Shown here piece by piece: positions 1 through 6,651 of a stretch of DNA of 23,189 nucleotides. The position numbers and the translations under genes are program-made. The DNA is from CALXXL01 sp964512385 (GTDB lineage: Bacteria > Verrucomicrobiota > Lentisphaeria > Victivallales > Victivallaceae): contig CAZEHZ010000031.1 in the NCBI GenBank assembly GCA_964512385.1, forward strand, positions 1 through 23,189. Reading direction: 5' to 3'. The notes under the pieces were generated by a model that did no database searches, was not told where the DNA came from, and was given only the letters and a program-made list of their open reading frames with translations. The first letter of the stretch is position 1, and each line of letters begins with the position of its first letter.

Positions 1-162
1 GAGCTTAACGAAAGAAAAAAATATGACGAGCTAAGCCATTTTGTTGTTATGTCGCCTACTATTTTACCTGAGGAAAAAATAAAAGTATTGAAAAAAATTA
101 GAGTAGCTATTTTAAAGCCTATTTTAAATGACGTTATCCGTGAGCCAAGCGATAATTTTTAA
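1..162 (+). CDS. 3' end of an unrecognised gene (partial)
   Basis: The reading frame is open from the first base of the window to the TAA at 160-162, giving the last 53 residues of a protein whose start lies outside. The fragment is charged and lysine-rich (it begins ELNERKKYDE and ends REPSDNF) with no motif I can assign. It lies 33 bases before the start of the nuclease-like gene at 196 on the same strand, so the two may share a transcript. Base composition is AT-rich like that neighbour and unlike the phage structural genes. A function cannot be given. Confidence 0.6.
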   Translation, partial: ELNERKKYDELSHFVVMSPTILPEEKIKVLKKIRVAILKPILNDVIREPSDNF

Positions 163-195
163 GTTTATTGGTCTATATTAAAGGGAGCCGAAAAA

Positions 196-1251
196 ATGAA
201 AGAGATGCTAAAAAAATTAAATGAGCGTATTTTAGCAACATGCGATAAAATACAAACCGAAGAAGCAACAAAAACAGCGTTTGTTATGCCGTTTTTGCAG
301 ATGCTGGGGTATGACGTTTTTAATCCGCTGGAAGTTGTGCCGGAATATATCAGCGATGTTGGTTTAAAAAAAGGGGAAAAGGTTGATTATGCTATCTGCT
401 TTGATGGTGTACCTGCAATCTTGATAGAATGTAAAGCGTGCAATAGCGAGTTGAGTTTAGATAACGAAGGGCAACTGCTGCGTTACTATCATGTTAGTAA
501 AGCTGAGTTTGGTATATTAACCAATGGTATAGTATATAAATTTTATACAGACCTTGAAGAAAAAAACAAAATGGATGCAAAACCATTTTTAGAGATCAAT
601 TTACTTGAACCTGACAAGGTGAAAGTTTCGGAGCTTGAAAAGTTTTGCAAGACGAATTTTGATGCTGTTAATATCCGAAAAACCGCCGACATGCTAAAAT
701 GTGCCAATGCTGTAAAAGGTGCGGTGGCGGCTGAGCTTGACTCGCCGAGTGATGAGTTTGTTAAAATAATATTTAAAAAGATTGGCTGTTGTGGCTCGAT
801 TTTTAACGATAAAGCCAAAGATAAAATATCTCCACTTGTAAAATCAGCGATAGATGCAATGATTAATGAAAAAGTAAAAGCAAGTCTATCATCGGCACTT
901 GACGCAACGGCAAAAGATGCCGCCGCGATTGATGCAGTGCATCAGCCAACAACAGAGTCAGCGATTACGACAACAGACGAAGAGATACAGGCGTTTAATA
1001 TTATCAGGGCGATTGCGAGTGAAGTTTTGTCGCCAGAACGAATCGTTATGAAAGACGCCAAAACATATTGTGCGATTCTTTTTGATAATAATAATCGCAA
1101 ACCGATTGCACGGTTGTTGTTTAATAATTTGGAGCGGCTACAGATTGTTTTGTTTGATGGCGAGGTTGAAGATAAAGTGAATTTGGATAAGTTAGAAGAT
1201 TTGTTTATGTTAAGATCTCGCATTGTTGTTACTGTAAAAAAATATATTTAA
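196..1251 (+). CDS. Stand-alone HsdR_N-like restriction endonuclease domain protein (COG4748-like)
   Basis: A 351-residue protein resembling the N-terminal nuclease domain of type I restriction subunit HsdR, without the helicase part. Residues about 63-80 contain VDYAICFDG followed by ILIECKA, which fits a PD-(D/E)XK core: Asp in VDY, then Glu and Lys of ECK. The next stretch (GQLLRYYHV, then FGILTNGIVYKFYTD) is typical of this family, in which free-standing proteins of this size are common and mostly uncharacterised. The C-terminal third (about 240-351) is a separate region ending in a beta-rich segment. The start at 196 has GGGAG about 9 bases upstream. No methylase or specificity subunit lies in the window, so a full restriction system is not supported. 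It is AT-rich relative to the phage genes and could be phage cargo or host DNA. Family assignment is fairly sure; function is not. Confidence 0.75.
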   Translation: MKEMLKKLNERILATCDKIQTEEATKTAFVMPFLQMLGYDVFNPLEVVPEYISDVGLKKGEKVDYAICFDGVPAILIECKACNSELSLDNEGQLLRYYHVSKAEFGILTNGIVYKFYTDLEEKNKMDAKPFLEINLLEPDKVKVSELEKFCKTNFDAVNIRKTADMLKCANAVKGAVAAELDSPSDEFVKIIFKKIGCCGSIFNDKAKDKISPLVKSAIDAMINEKVKASLSSALDATAKDAAAIDAVHQPTTESAITTTDEEIQAFNIIRAIASEVLSPERIVMKDAKTYCAILFDNNNRKPIARLLFNNLERLQIVLFDGEVEDKVNLDKLEDLFMLRSRIVVTVKKYI

Positions 1252-1258
1252 TTTTCCG

Positions 1259-1330
1259 GCGTTGCGGTTTTAATGTAAGGGCGGCGAGAGTCGATAAAAA
1301 AGAGAGTAAAAACCGCAACGCTATTTTTTT
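1259..1330 (+). terminator. Rho-independent terminator after the nuclease gene
   Basis: A perfect 13-bp inverted repeat, GCGTTGCGGTTTT at 1259-1271 and AAAACCGCAACGC at 1309-1321, is followed within two bases by a run of eight T. The 37-base loop is longer than usual. It starts a few bases after the stop codon at 1249-1251, so it probably ends the AT-rich operon. Confidence 0.7.
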
Positions 1331-1565
1331 TGCCCACCATATACTAATAAATATATTGTATTATTCTTATTGTTAAAACTATTTTATAAAAATCCCGATT
1401 ACGACAAAACGGCGTTAAAACCATTTTGCAAAACATCCGATTATCTATCACATTTGGTAATTATTATTATTTTGTACATTTTCTTGCAGGACTTGTTAAA
1501 ACCACAGGAACAATTGTGGCGGAAAACGAGTGTTTTTAGCTAAAGGTAGAGAGTCTTCTTTTTTT
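1331..1565. other. AT-rich intergenic stretch without a recognisable feature
   Basis: This stretch between the terminator and the first hairpin repeat is strongly AT-rich, with long A and T runs. I see no credible reading frame, tRNA or clear promoter. I compared it by eye with the 23-bp repeats near 23074-23189 and found no convincing copy. Confidence 0.4.
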
Positions 1566-1693
1566 GGCGAACGTCGCCCTCGTTGGTAGAACTCGTTTTT
1601 GGCGAGGTTTCTTTTAGCGTATTAAAGCTTTTTTGATTGAGCCTCGAGAGCGAAGCGACAGGCGAGACATTAACGAGGCGGCACGTTTGCCGC
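1566..1693 (+). repeat. Full-length hairpin-bounded repeat element, copy 1
   Basis: The element begins with hairpin GGCGA-ACG-TCGCC (1566-1578), continues CTCGTTGGTAGAA, contains TAGCGTATTAA and GATTGAGCCTCGAGAGC, and ends AACGAG followed by hairpin GCGGCA-CGTT-TGCCGC. The terminal CTCGTT and AACGAG are inverted. Internally CGAGGTT can pair with AGCCTCG. It is closely similar to 1809-1934, with different hairpin arms but the same loop core. No protein is encoded. Confidence 0.75.
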
Positions 1694-1808
1694 AATCTCC
1701 AAGTTGGTTTGAGTGTGAGAATAGCCGGCGTAGGCCGGCAGATGGCGGTATGGGTTTACCGACCATCAAAGCATGGTGGTAGGTGCCACCCGCAATAGCA
1801 GGGCCGCC
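1694..1808 (+). other. Compact multi-hairpin stretch, possible structured RNA
   Basis: Between the two repeat elements there are closely packed potential stems: GCCGGC-GTAG-GCCGGC (1724-1739), CGGTA/TACCG (1746-1761) with a 6-base loop, ACCAT/ATGGT (1762-1777), and GGTGG/CCACC (1775-1790). The last two share bases and exclude one another. It does not match any riboswitch, intron domain or tRNA I can recall. It could be a structured RNA, an untranslated leader or another repeat type. Confidence 0.35.
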
Positions 1809-1934
1809 GGCCGAACGTCGGCCTCGTTGGTAGAACTCGTTTTAGGCGAGGCTTCTTTTAGCGTATTAAGGCTTTTTGATTGAGCCTCGAGAGCGAAGCG
1901 ACAGGCGAGATACTAACGAGGCCGACGTTCGGCC
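1809..1934 (+). repeat. Full-length repeat element, copy 2, with 20-bp perfect terminal inverted repeats
   Basis: The first 20 bases (GGCCGAACGTCGGCCTCGTT) are the exact reverse complement of the last 20 (AACGAGGCCGACGTTCGGCC). Each end is itself a hairpin. Inside, CGAGGCT pairs with AGCCTCG. The middle carries GGTAGAACTCG and TAGCGTATTAAGG, shared with copies elsewhere in the window. At 126 bases with terminal inverted repeats and no ORF it looks like a MITE or a large RNA fold. I saw no convincing target-site duplication. Confidence 0.75.
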
Positions 1935-1951
1935 TGTTGACGTCTTTTGTA

Positions 1952-2024
1952 TTGCCACAAAGCGGTATTGCCGGATATTTAATTGCTCCCCTTGATTAAA
2001 ATCCCCATTACCGCTTTGTGGCAA
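1952..2024 (+). promoter_or_regulatory. 16-bp perfect inverted repeat upstream of the late genes
   Basis: TTGCCACAAAGCGGTA (1952-1967) and TACCGCTTTGTGGCAA (2009-2024) are exact inverted repeats with a 41-base spacer. Seven bases later comes TTTTTGATAACGTGTTAAGG (2031-2050), then the first structural gene at 2071. It may be a terminator or attenuator for leftward modules, or an operator for a Mor/C-like late activator. The sequence alone does not decide. Confidence 0.5.
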
Positions 2025-2030
2025 CATAAA

Positions 2031-2050
2031 TTTTTGATAACGTGTTAAGG
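2031..2050 (+). promoter_or_regulatory. Conserved box 2 motif before the first late gene
   Basis: TTTTTGATAACGTGTTAAGG is a near-identical copy of the box found before the portal, the decoration protein and the 17188 gene. It ends 20 bases before the ATG at 2071. The upstream AAAGCAGATA box seen at the other copies is missing here. Confidence 0.45.
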
Positions 2051-2070
2051 ATTTAAGGATTTTTTACAAA

Positions 2071-2466
2071 ATGGATATTGTAACTGTTTTAACAGGAGCC
2101 ATATCCGCCGCCGGCGGCGGCGGTTTGGTGGGCGCTTTAGTGGTCGGCTTGATTAAGCATCAACTGGCCGCTGATCGTTACGCGCGCGAAAAGTTGGCCA
2201 CAAAAGTCGACGACTTGGAAAAAAAGCGCATTGAAAAATTAGAACGGGATTTAGAGCGGCATTTGTGCGAAGATAATCCCGCCGCCCAGCAGATACAGCT
2301 GGAGACTATCAAAGCAATGATGGAGCGGTTTAACAACAAGCTCGACCGGGTGGCGGAGGATCTGGCCGCCGTAAAATCAACCGTAGAAGCAAACGAACGT
2401 TACACGGAAAATTTAGACAAGTCGTTACAAAACCTGCGAACGGAGGTACATCAGCATGACCGATAG
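2071..2466 (+). CDS. DUF2730-like membrane/coiled-coil protein (Mu gp25-like position)
   Basis: A 131-residue protein opening the structural block. Residues about 4-28 are glycine- and valine-rich and hydrophobic, consistent with one membrane segment. The remainder is highly charged and helical (DDLEKKRIEKLERDLERHL, then EANERYTENLDKSLQNLRTEV), a likely coiled coil. Mu and relatives carry a similar small protein with membrane segment plus coiled coil just before the terminase genes. Its role there is unclear and a link to lysis has been suggested only by position. The stop overlaps the next gene's start by 11 bases, indicating translational coupling. The start is preceded by AAGGA motifs in the repeat-derived leader. 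Confidence 0.6.
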   Translation: MDIVTVLTGAISAAGGGGLVGALVVGLIKHQLAADRYAREKLATKVDDLEKKRIEKLERDLERHLCEDNPAAQQIQLETIKAMMERFNNKLDRVAEDLAAVKSTVEANERYTENLDKSLQNLRTEVHQHDR

Positions 2467-2749
2467 ACTTATTTGGGCCTTAAGACAGGCAATTTTAAAA
2501 GATTTTTTACCGATGGCCGGCGTGCCGATAACAGCGGCGGAATTTGTGGATATTGCGCCAAATATCCTGATCCGGCAGAATCCGGAACAGGCGCTAACCG
2601 AAATTAACGAGCTGAAACTGATGGGATATTTAACGCCGTTGGCGGGCTGGGACGGTAAATATTTGACCATTTCCGCCACCGGCATCCGGCAGTGTAAGCC
2701 GGAGTACCCCAAAGAGCGTTTTATTTACGGCCCGATGGCGGAGGTGTAA
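2456..2749 (+). CDS. Small winged-helix-like Mu-phage protein
   Basis: A 97-residue protein with the layout of a short winged helix: RLIWALRQAILKDFL, then a helical stretch ending QALTEINELKLMGYLTPL, then GKYLTISATGIRQC. The pattern of a helix, 'L-x-x-L-x-x-x-G-Y-L' and a beta wing ending in a T-x-x-G is common in the small protein that precedes DUF3486 in Mu-like phages (VpaChn25_0724-type). A role in packaging or DNA contact is inferred from position only. It overlaps the previous gene by 11 bases, and the next gene starts one base after its stop, so it belongs to a tightly coupled packaging operon. Confidence 0.5.
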   Translation: MTDRLIWALRQAILKDFLPMAGVPITAAEFVDIAPNILIRQNPEQALTEINELKLMGYLTPLAGWDGKYLTISATGIRQCKPEYPKERFIYGPMAEV

Positions 2750-2750
2750 A

Positions 2751-3335
2751 ATGGCAAAGCCGCGAAACAACATTTGCAAACTGCCGCCGGAAGTCCGCAC
2801 CGTCATTTGCGAGGCGTTGGATAACGGCTTTACTTACGACCAAATCCGCAACATGCCGGAGGTGGCCTCCGCCTGCGGCGAGCTTAATTTAGCGTTACAC
2901 AACAAGTCGTTTTTAACTTACTCGCAGGGTGAAGAGTACAGCGAGTACCGGCAACATGTCCGCAATTATGCCGCCGAACTGGAGCGGTTGAAAATGGCCG
3001 CTTTTTTGGTGGACCAGGACGACAGCTGCGACACACTGGCTAAGGTGGCAATGTTTGATCTGTTGCGGTTAGTACAAGGCAAGTTGGCTGACCCGGCCGC
3101 CGAACTGGACAGTAAAGAGCTGGCCAGCGTGTCCGGGGCGTTAGCGGCGTATGAGCGCAATCGCCAAGCCGCCCGCAAAACCAAGCAGGAGCTGGCCTTT
3201 AAAGCCCGCGAGGCGGAGCTGGAAGCCCAAATCAAGGCGCTGGAAACCCGCATTGCCAAACTAAATGAAAAGCAGGTGGCCGATCCCGGAAAGGTGGCCG
3301 ATGAACTACGCAACTTGTTAGGGGTAAAAGCATGA
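2751..3335 (+). CDS. Terminase small subunit, DUF3486 (Mu gp27-like)
   Basis: A 194-residue protein whose N-terminus, KLPPEVRTVICEALDNGFTYDQI, matches the start of the DUF3486 family, the DNA-recognition subunit of the Mu-type packaging terminase. The N-terminal 45 residues form a helix-turn-helix-like region. The C-terminal half (about 130-180) is a long charged helix, probably a coiled coil for oligomerisation. The stop TGA overlaps the ATG of the large subunit (ATGA at 3332-3335), so the two subunits are coupled and likely made in fixed ratio. Length agrees with the family. Confidence 0.8.
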   Translation: MAKPRNNICKLPPEVRTVICEALDNGFTYDQIRNMPEVASACGELNLALHNKSFLTYSQGEEYSEYRQHVRNYAAELERLKMAAFLVDQDDSCDTLAKVAMFDLLRLVQGKLADPAAELDSKELASVSGALAAYERNRQAARKTKQELAFKAREAELEAQIKALETRIAKLNEKQVADPGKVADELRNLLGVKA

Positions 3336-4717
3336 CTATGATAAACTTGGCATATTTTTTACCGTATCAAAAGCGGTGGATTTTAGATGAGTCGCCGATG
3401 AAGATATATCCGAAGAGCCGCCGAATCGGGGTGAGTTATGCGAGTAGTTTCCGCATTAACGACAAGTGTTTGCGGCGGAACCGCTTTACGCAATGGGTAA
3501 CATCACGCGATGAGTTTACCGCAAAAGAGTTTATCACCGACTACATTGCGTTATGGGCGGCGGCATCCAATGCAGTGTGCCGCGGGTTGCTGGGCGATGA
3601 TGTGCAGGTGATTGACCAGGACAAGGGCATCCGGGCGTTTGTGGCAACTTACGCCAACGGCAACCGGGTGGTCAGCTTATCCAGCACACCGGAGGCGTTT
3701 GCCGGTAAAGGCGGCGATGTTTTTATCGACGAGGCCGACCTGCATAAAGACTCCGGCAAAGTAATCGACATGGCGTTACCGTGTACCACATGGGGCGGCC
3801 AACTGGAGATGGTGAGCGCATTAAAAACCGACGGCGGCCCCAATACGCCGTTTTGCCGCATGGTGGAGGATTGCCGGAATAATGGCAACCCGATGGGGTG
3901 GAGTTTTCACCGCACCGATATCTTACAGGCGGTGGATGAAGGTTTTGTGGAAAAGGTTAATCAGCGTACCGGGGCGAACTTGAGCCGGGAAGCATGGCTA
4001 AAGCAGATGCGGGGTAAATGCCGCACCGAAGAGGCGTGGCAAACGCAATACTTAATTATTCCGGCTACCGACAATGAGGCGATGTTAAGCTATGAGATGA
4101 TTATGCAATGTGAAACATCACAACTGCGCAAAGTGGGCAATGGCCCGTTATATGCCGGTTATGATGTAGCCAGAACAAAAGACTTGGCGGCATATTATGA
4201 GTTTGAGCTGGTGGGCGATGTGTTGGTGCAAACCGCTGAACAGACGTTTAAAAATACGCCGTTCCGGGTGCAAAAAGAGTTTTTAATCAACAAATTACGC
4301 AATAATCAACTGCACCGGCTGGCACTTGACGCCTCCGGCATGGGGTTGATGCTGGCGGAAGAGTTGGCCGATGATTTCGGCCCGTACCGGGTGGATGGCG
4401 TAAAGTTTACGCCCCCGGTAAAAGAGGTGCTGGTAATGGGGCTGCGCAACACCTTTGACGACCGTAAAATCCGCATTTTAGCCACACCGGAAAACCGCAA
4501 TGACCTGCACAAGGTTAAAAAAATGGTTACCGCCGCCGGCAACGTGCGGTATGATGCGGAGCGGGACGATGAGTCCGGCCACGCCGACCGCTTTTGGGCG
4601 ATTGCGCTGGCCAAATATGCCTGCGGCAAATTAAATGAGGCCCCGACCCGCTTTGCAACGGCTAATGAGGAGGAGACAGACGCTTTTGATTTTGCCGAAC
4701 GTCGGCCTCGGTGGTAA
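3332..4717 (+). CDS. Terminase large subunit (Mu gp28-like)
   Basis: A 461-residue packaging ATPase/nuclease. The ATPase half shows SRRIGVSYA (residues about 29-37), the degenerate Walker A usual in Mu-type terminases, and Walker B DVFIDEAD (129-136). The nuclease half has acidic residues in GYDVARTKD (Asp 278), LALDASG (Asp 333) and HADRFWA (Asp 419), the RNase H-like pattern. It would pump DNA into the prohead and cut it once the head is full. The last residues (FAERRPRW) are encoded by the first hairpin of the repeat cluster, which also supplies the TAA stop. The native C-terminus may therefore have been replaced or extended by the repeat. ATG at 3332 overlaps the previous stop; ATG at 3338 is an alternative start. 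Confidence 0.88.
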   Translation: MTMINLAYFLPYQKRWILDESPMKIYPKSRRIGVSYASSFRINDKCLRRNRFTQWVTSRDEFTAKEFITDYIALWAAASNAVCRGLLGDDVQVIDQDKGIRAFVATYANGNRVVSLSSTPEAFAGKGGDVFIDEADLHKDSGKVIDMALPCTTWGGQLEMVSALKTDGGPNTPFCRMVEDCRNNGNPMGWSFHRTDILQAVDEGFVEKVNQRTGANLSREAWLKQMRGKCRTEEAWQTQYLIIPATDNEAMLSYEMIMQCETSQLRKVGNGPLYAGYDVARTKDLAAYYEFELVGDVLVQTAEQTFKNTPFRVQKEFLINKLRNNQLHRLALDASGMGLMLAEELADDFGPYRVDGVKFTPPVKEVLVMGLRNTFDDRKIRILATPENRNDLHKVKKMVTAAGNVRYDAERDDESGHADRFWAIALAKYACGKLNEAPTRFATANEEETDAFDFAERRPRW

Positions 4718-4857
4718 AAGCACCGCCAAACGTGGCGGTTCGTAGGTAAAAAGCAGATAAGGCAGGATTTTTGATAGCGTGGGGCAAACGTGCCCCCTCG
4801 AGGGTAGAAAGCAGATAAGGCGGAATTTTTGATAGCGTATTAAGATTGGAGCAAAAT
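4694..4857 (+). repeat. Hairpin and two-box repeat cluster after the terminase
   Basis: Three hairpins share an AACG-type core with different arms: GCCGA-ACG-TCGGC (4694-4706, inside the terminase coding end), CCGCCA-AACG-TGGCGG (4723-4738) and GGGGCA-AACG-TGCCCC (4781-4796). Two copies of AAAGCAGATA plus 8 bases plus TTTTTGATAGC follow, at 4750-4778 and 4808-4836. No gene is present. Confidence 0.75.
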
Positions 4858-5021
4858 ATGATTTTGCCGAACGTCGGCCTCGGTGGTAAAAAGCAGATAA
4901 GGCGGAATTTTTGATAGCTTATTAAGATTGGAGCAAAATATGATTTTTCCGAACGTCGGCCTCGGTGGTAAAAAGCAGACAAGGCGGAATTTTTGATAGC
5001 TTATTAAGATTGGAGCAAAAT
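4858..5021 (+). repeat. 82-bp tandem repeats carrying duplicated RBS and start codon
   Basis: Two tandem units of 82 bp precede the portal gene. Each has TTGGAGCAAAATATGATTT at its edge, so ATG occurs at 4858, 4940 and finally 5022, where it starts the portal. Each unit contains the GCCGAACGTCGG hairpin (4866-4878; shortened at 4949-4959), AAAGCAGATA or AAAGCAGACA, an 8-base spacer and TTTTTGATAGC. The first two ATGs open 18-codon mini-ORFs (MILPNVGLGGKKQIRRNF and a two-residue variant). Confidence 0.8.
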
Positions 5022-6647
5022 ATGATTTTTGAGTTTAGGCCGTATGTGGCAAAAATAGTGCAACGACTACTGCCCGGCCGGGCAGTATGGCCGGAAGTAA
5101 GTGATCGGGCGGTGGATGATGTGTCGCGTGGTTTGACTCCGGATAAGTTAGACCAGATTTTACAGCTGGCCGACAGTGGCACGCCGCGGGAACAGGCGAT
5201 TATCTGCCGGGCGATTGAGGAAAAAAACCACACGGTGTCGCACGCATTAAATACCCGCCGTTTAGCGTTACAAGGGTGTGAACTGGAGGTGGAGCCGGGC
5301 GGCGACAGTGAAGCGGACATGCAGGCCGCCGAGTCGCTCAAGGCGGAACTACAGGCCGCCGGAGACGGGGATTTGTTAGGGATAACCGATGCCATCGGAT
5401 ATCTGTTTGATGCGGTGCTGTATGGTTACAGCGGCGTGGAAATTGTCTGGAAACCCGGCGGCGGGATTGACGGTTTTTATGCCGTGCCGCCGTTAGCGGT
5501 GAGTTTTATCGACGGTTTTGTGCCTAAAATTATTACCAATACTGCGCCGCAAGGGGTGGATGTACCGCCAAACAAGTTTGTTTTTGCTTATTTCCGGGCC
5601 GGTCGTGATGCCTGCCGGGGCGGCTTGATCCGCCCGTTGGCCTGGCTGCACTGCTTTGGTAATTTAAACATTAAATTTACTTTACAATATCTGGAGCGCT
5701 ACGGCATGCCGTTTTTAATACTAAAAGTGGCGGACAACGAATTTGCCGGTTATCTGCGTAAGTATCAGCGTTTAGTGCGGGATTTTGGCAGTTCCGGCGG
5801 GGCGGTGGTAACCCGCGGCACGGAAGCGGAGTTACTGCAGGCCGGATCGGGCGGCAATGACGGATATTTAAAGTTTATCGAGTACATTGACAATGCGATC
5901 ATCAAGGTGATCTTAGGCCAGACCGCCAGCAGCAGTGCGGGTGGCGGCCTAAGCAAGGACAACGCCCAATCCGCCGTGCGGCAGGATATTTTAGAGGCTG
6001 ATGCCGCCATGAGCGCCAATGCGTTAAACTTACAGCTGGTCAAGCCGTGGACCCGGTTTAACTTTGGTGATACCGCTAAGCCGCCGATAGTTAAGTTTAA
6101 GACCGATCCGCCGGAGGATGAAATCAAGAAACAAGAGGCGTTGCAAGCCGGTTTTGATGCGATGGGGGCGGCGGTGCGTGCCGGGGTTTTAACCCCGACA
6201 GTTGAACTGGAAACTGAAGTCAGAAAACGGCTTAACCTGCCGCCGATAAATGAACTGGCAATAGCGGCGTGGGCTGAAAGCAAGGGAGTGCGGCTGCCGA
6301 TTACATTACAACGACGTGCCGACCAGGAGCAAACCGACGGTTTACCGCCGACGGCGTTAGAGCAAACACCGGTGGCGACGGCAAGCAAAAACACGGCAGA
6401 TGAGGCGGCCGCAGAGTTGATTAACTCCGGTGTAATGGCGGCGTGGCTGGGGCCGGTGGCAAGCGAGCTTGAGGCTTTAGATGAGGTTAATGATGATGAG
6501 TTTGGTGATAAACTGCAAGCACTGGCAGAACAGCCGCCGTTTGGAGACAGTGGTAAATTTGAAAATATTTTACAGTCAGAAGTTTATACCGGCTTTATAG
6601 GTGAATTTGAGCGAAAAAACGGCGAAATAAAACATAAAGCGGAGTAG
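5022..6647 (+). CDS. Portal protein, DUF935 family (Mu gp29-like)
   Basis: A 541-residue portal, the dodecameric ring at the head vertex through which DNA enters and to which the tail attaches. The N-terminal third (GLTPDKLDQILQLADSGTPREQAIICRAIEEKNHTVSHALNTR, read in two parts around residues 40-85) and the YGYSGVEIVWK segment near residue 145 are typical of DUF935. The middle has the GQTASSSAGGG and SKDNAQSAVRQDILEADA region also expected. I chose ATG 5022 rather than the longer frame opening at 4965, because the 19 extra codons lie within the tandem repeat and 5022 has TTGGAG spaced correctly. The MuF gene follows after 4 bases. Confidence 0.87.
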   Translation: MIFEFRPYVAKIVQRLLPGRAVWPEVSDRAVDDVSRGLTPDKLDQILQLADSGTPREQAIICRAIEEKNHTVSHALNTRRLALQGCELEVEPGGDSEADMQAAESLKAELQAAGDGDLLGITDAIGYLFDAVLYGYSGVEIVWKPGGGIDGFYAVPPLAVSFIDGFVPKIITNTAPQGVDVPPNKFVFAYFRAGRDACRGGLIRPLAWLHCFGNLNIKFTLQYLERYGMPFLILKVADNEFAGYLRKYQRLVRDFGSSGGAVVTRGTEAELLQAGSGGNDGYLKFIEYIDNAIIKVILGQTASSSAGGGLSKDNAQSAVRQDILEADAAMSANALNLQLVKPWTRFNFGDTAKPPIVKFKTDPPEDEIKKQEALQAGFDAMGAAVRAGVLTPTVELETEVRKRLNLPPINELAIAAWAESKGVRLPITLQRRADQEQTDGLPPTALEQTPVATASKNTADEAAAELINSGVMAAWLGPVASELEALDEVNDDEFGDKLQALAEQPPFGDSGKFENILQSEVYTGFIGEFERKNGEIKHKAE

Positions 6648-6651
6648 CAAA

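Noticed and set aside
4662..4982. Minus-strand frame of 106 residues over the repeat cluster
   Set aside because: Its repeated peptide just mirrors the tandem DNA repeats, with no ribosome-binding site and no family signature.
4965..5021. Longer N-terminus for the portal from the ATG at 4965
   Set aside because: The extra 19 codons translate the tandem repeat; the start at 5022 has the proper ribosome-binding site.
5765..6394. Long minus-strand frame of 209 residues opposite the portal
   Set aside because: A shadow of the portal coding strand, serine- and alanine-rich, with no domain.
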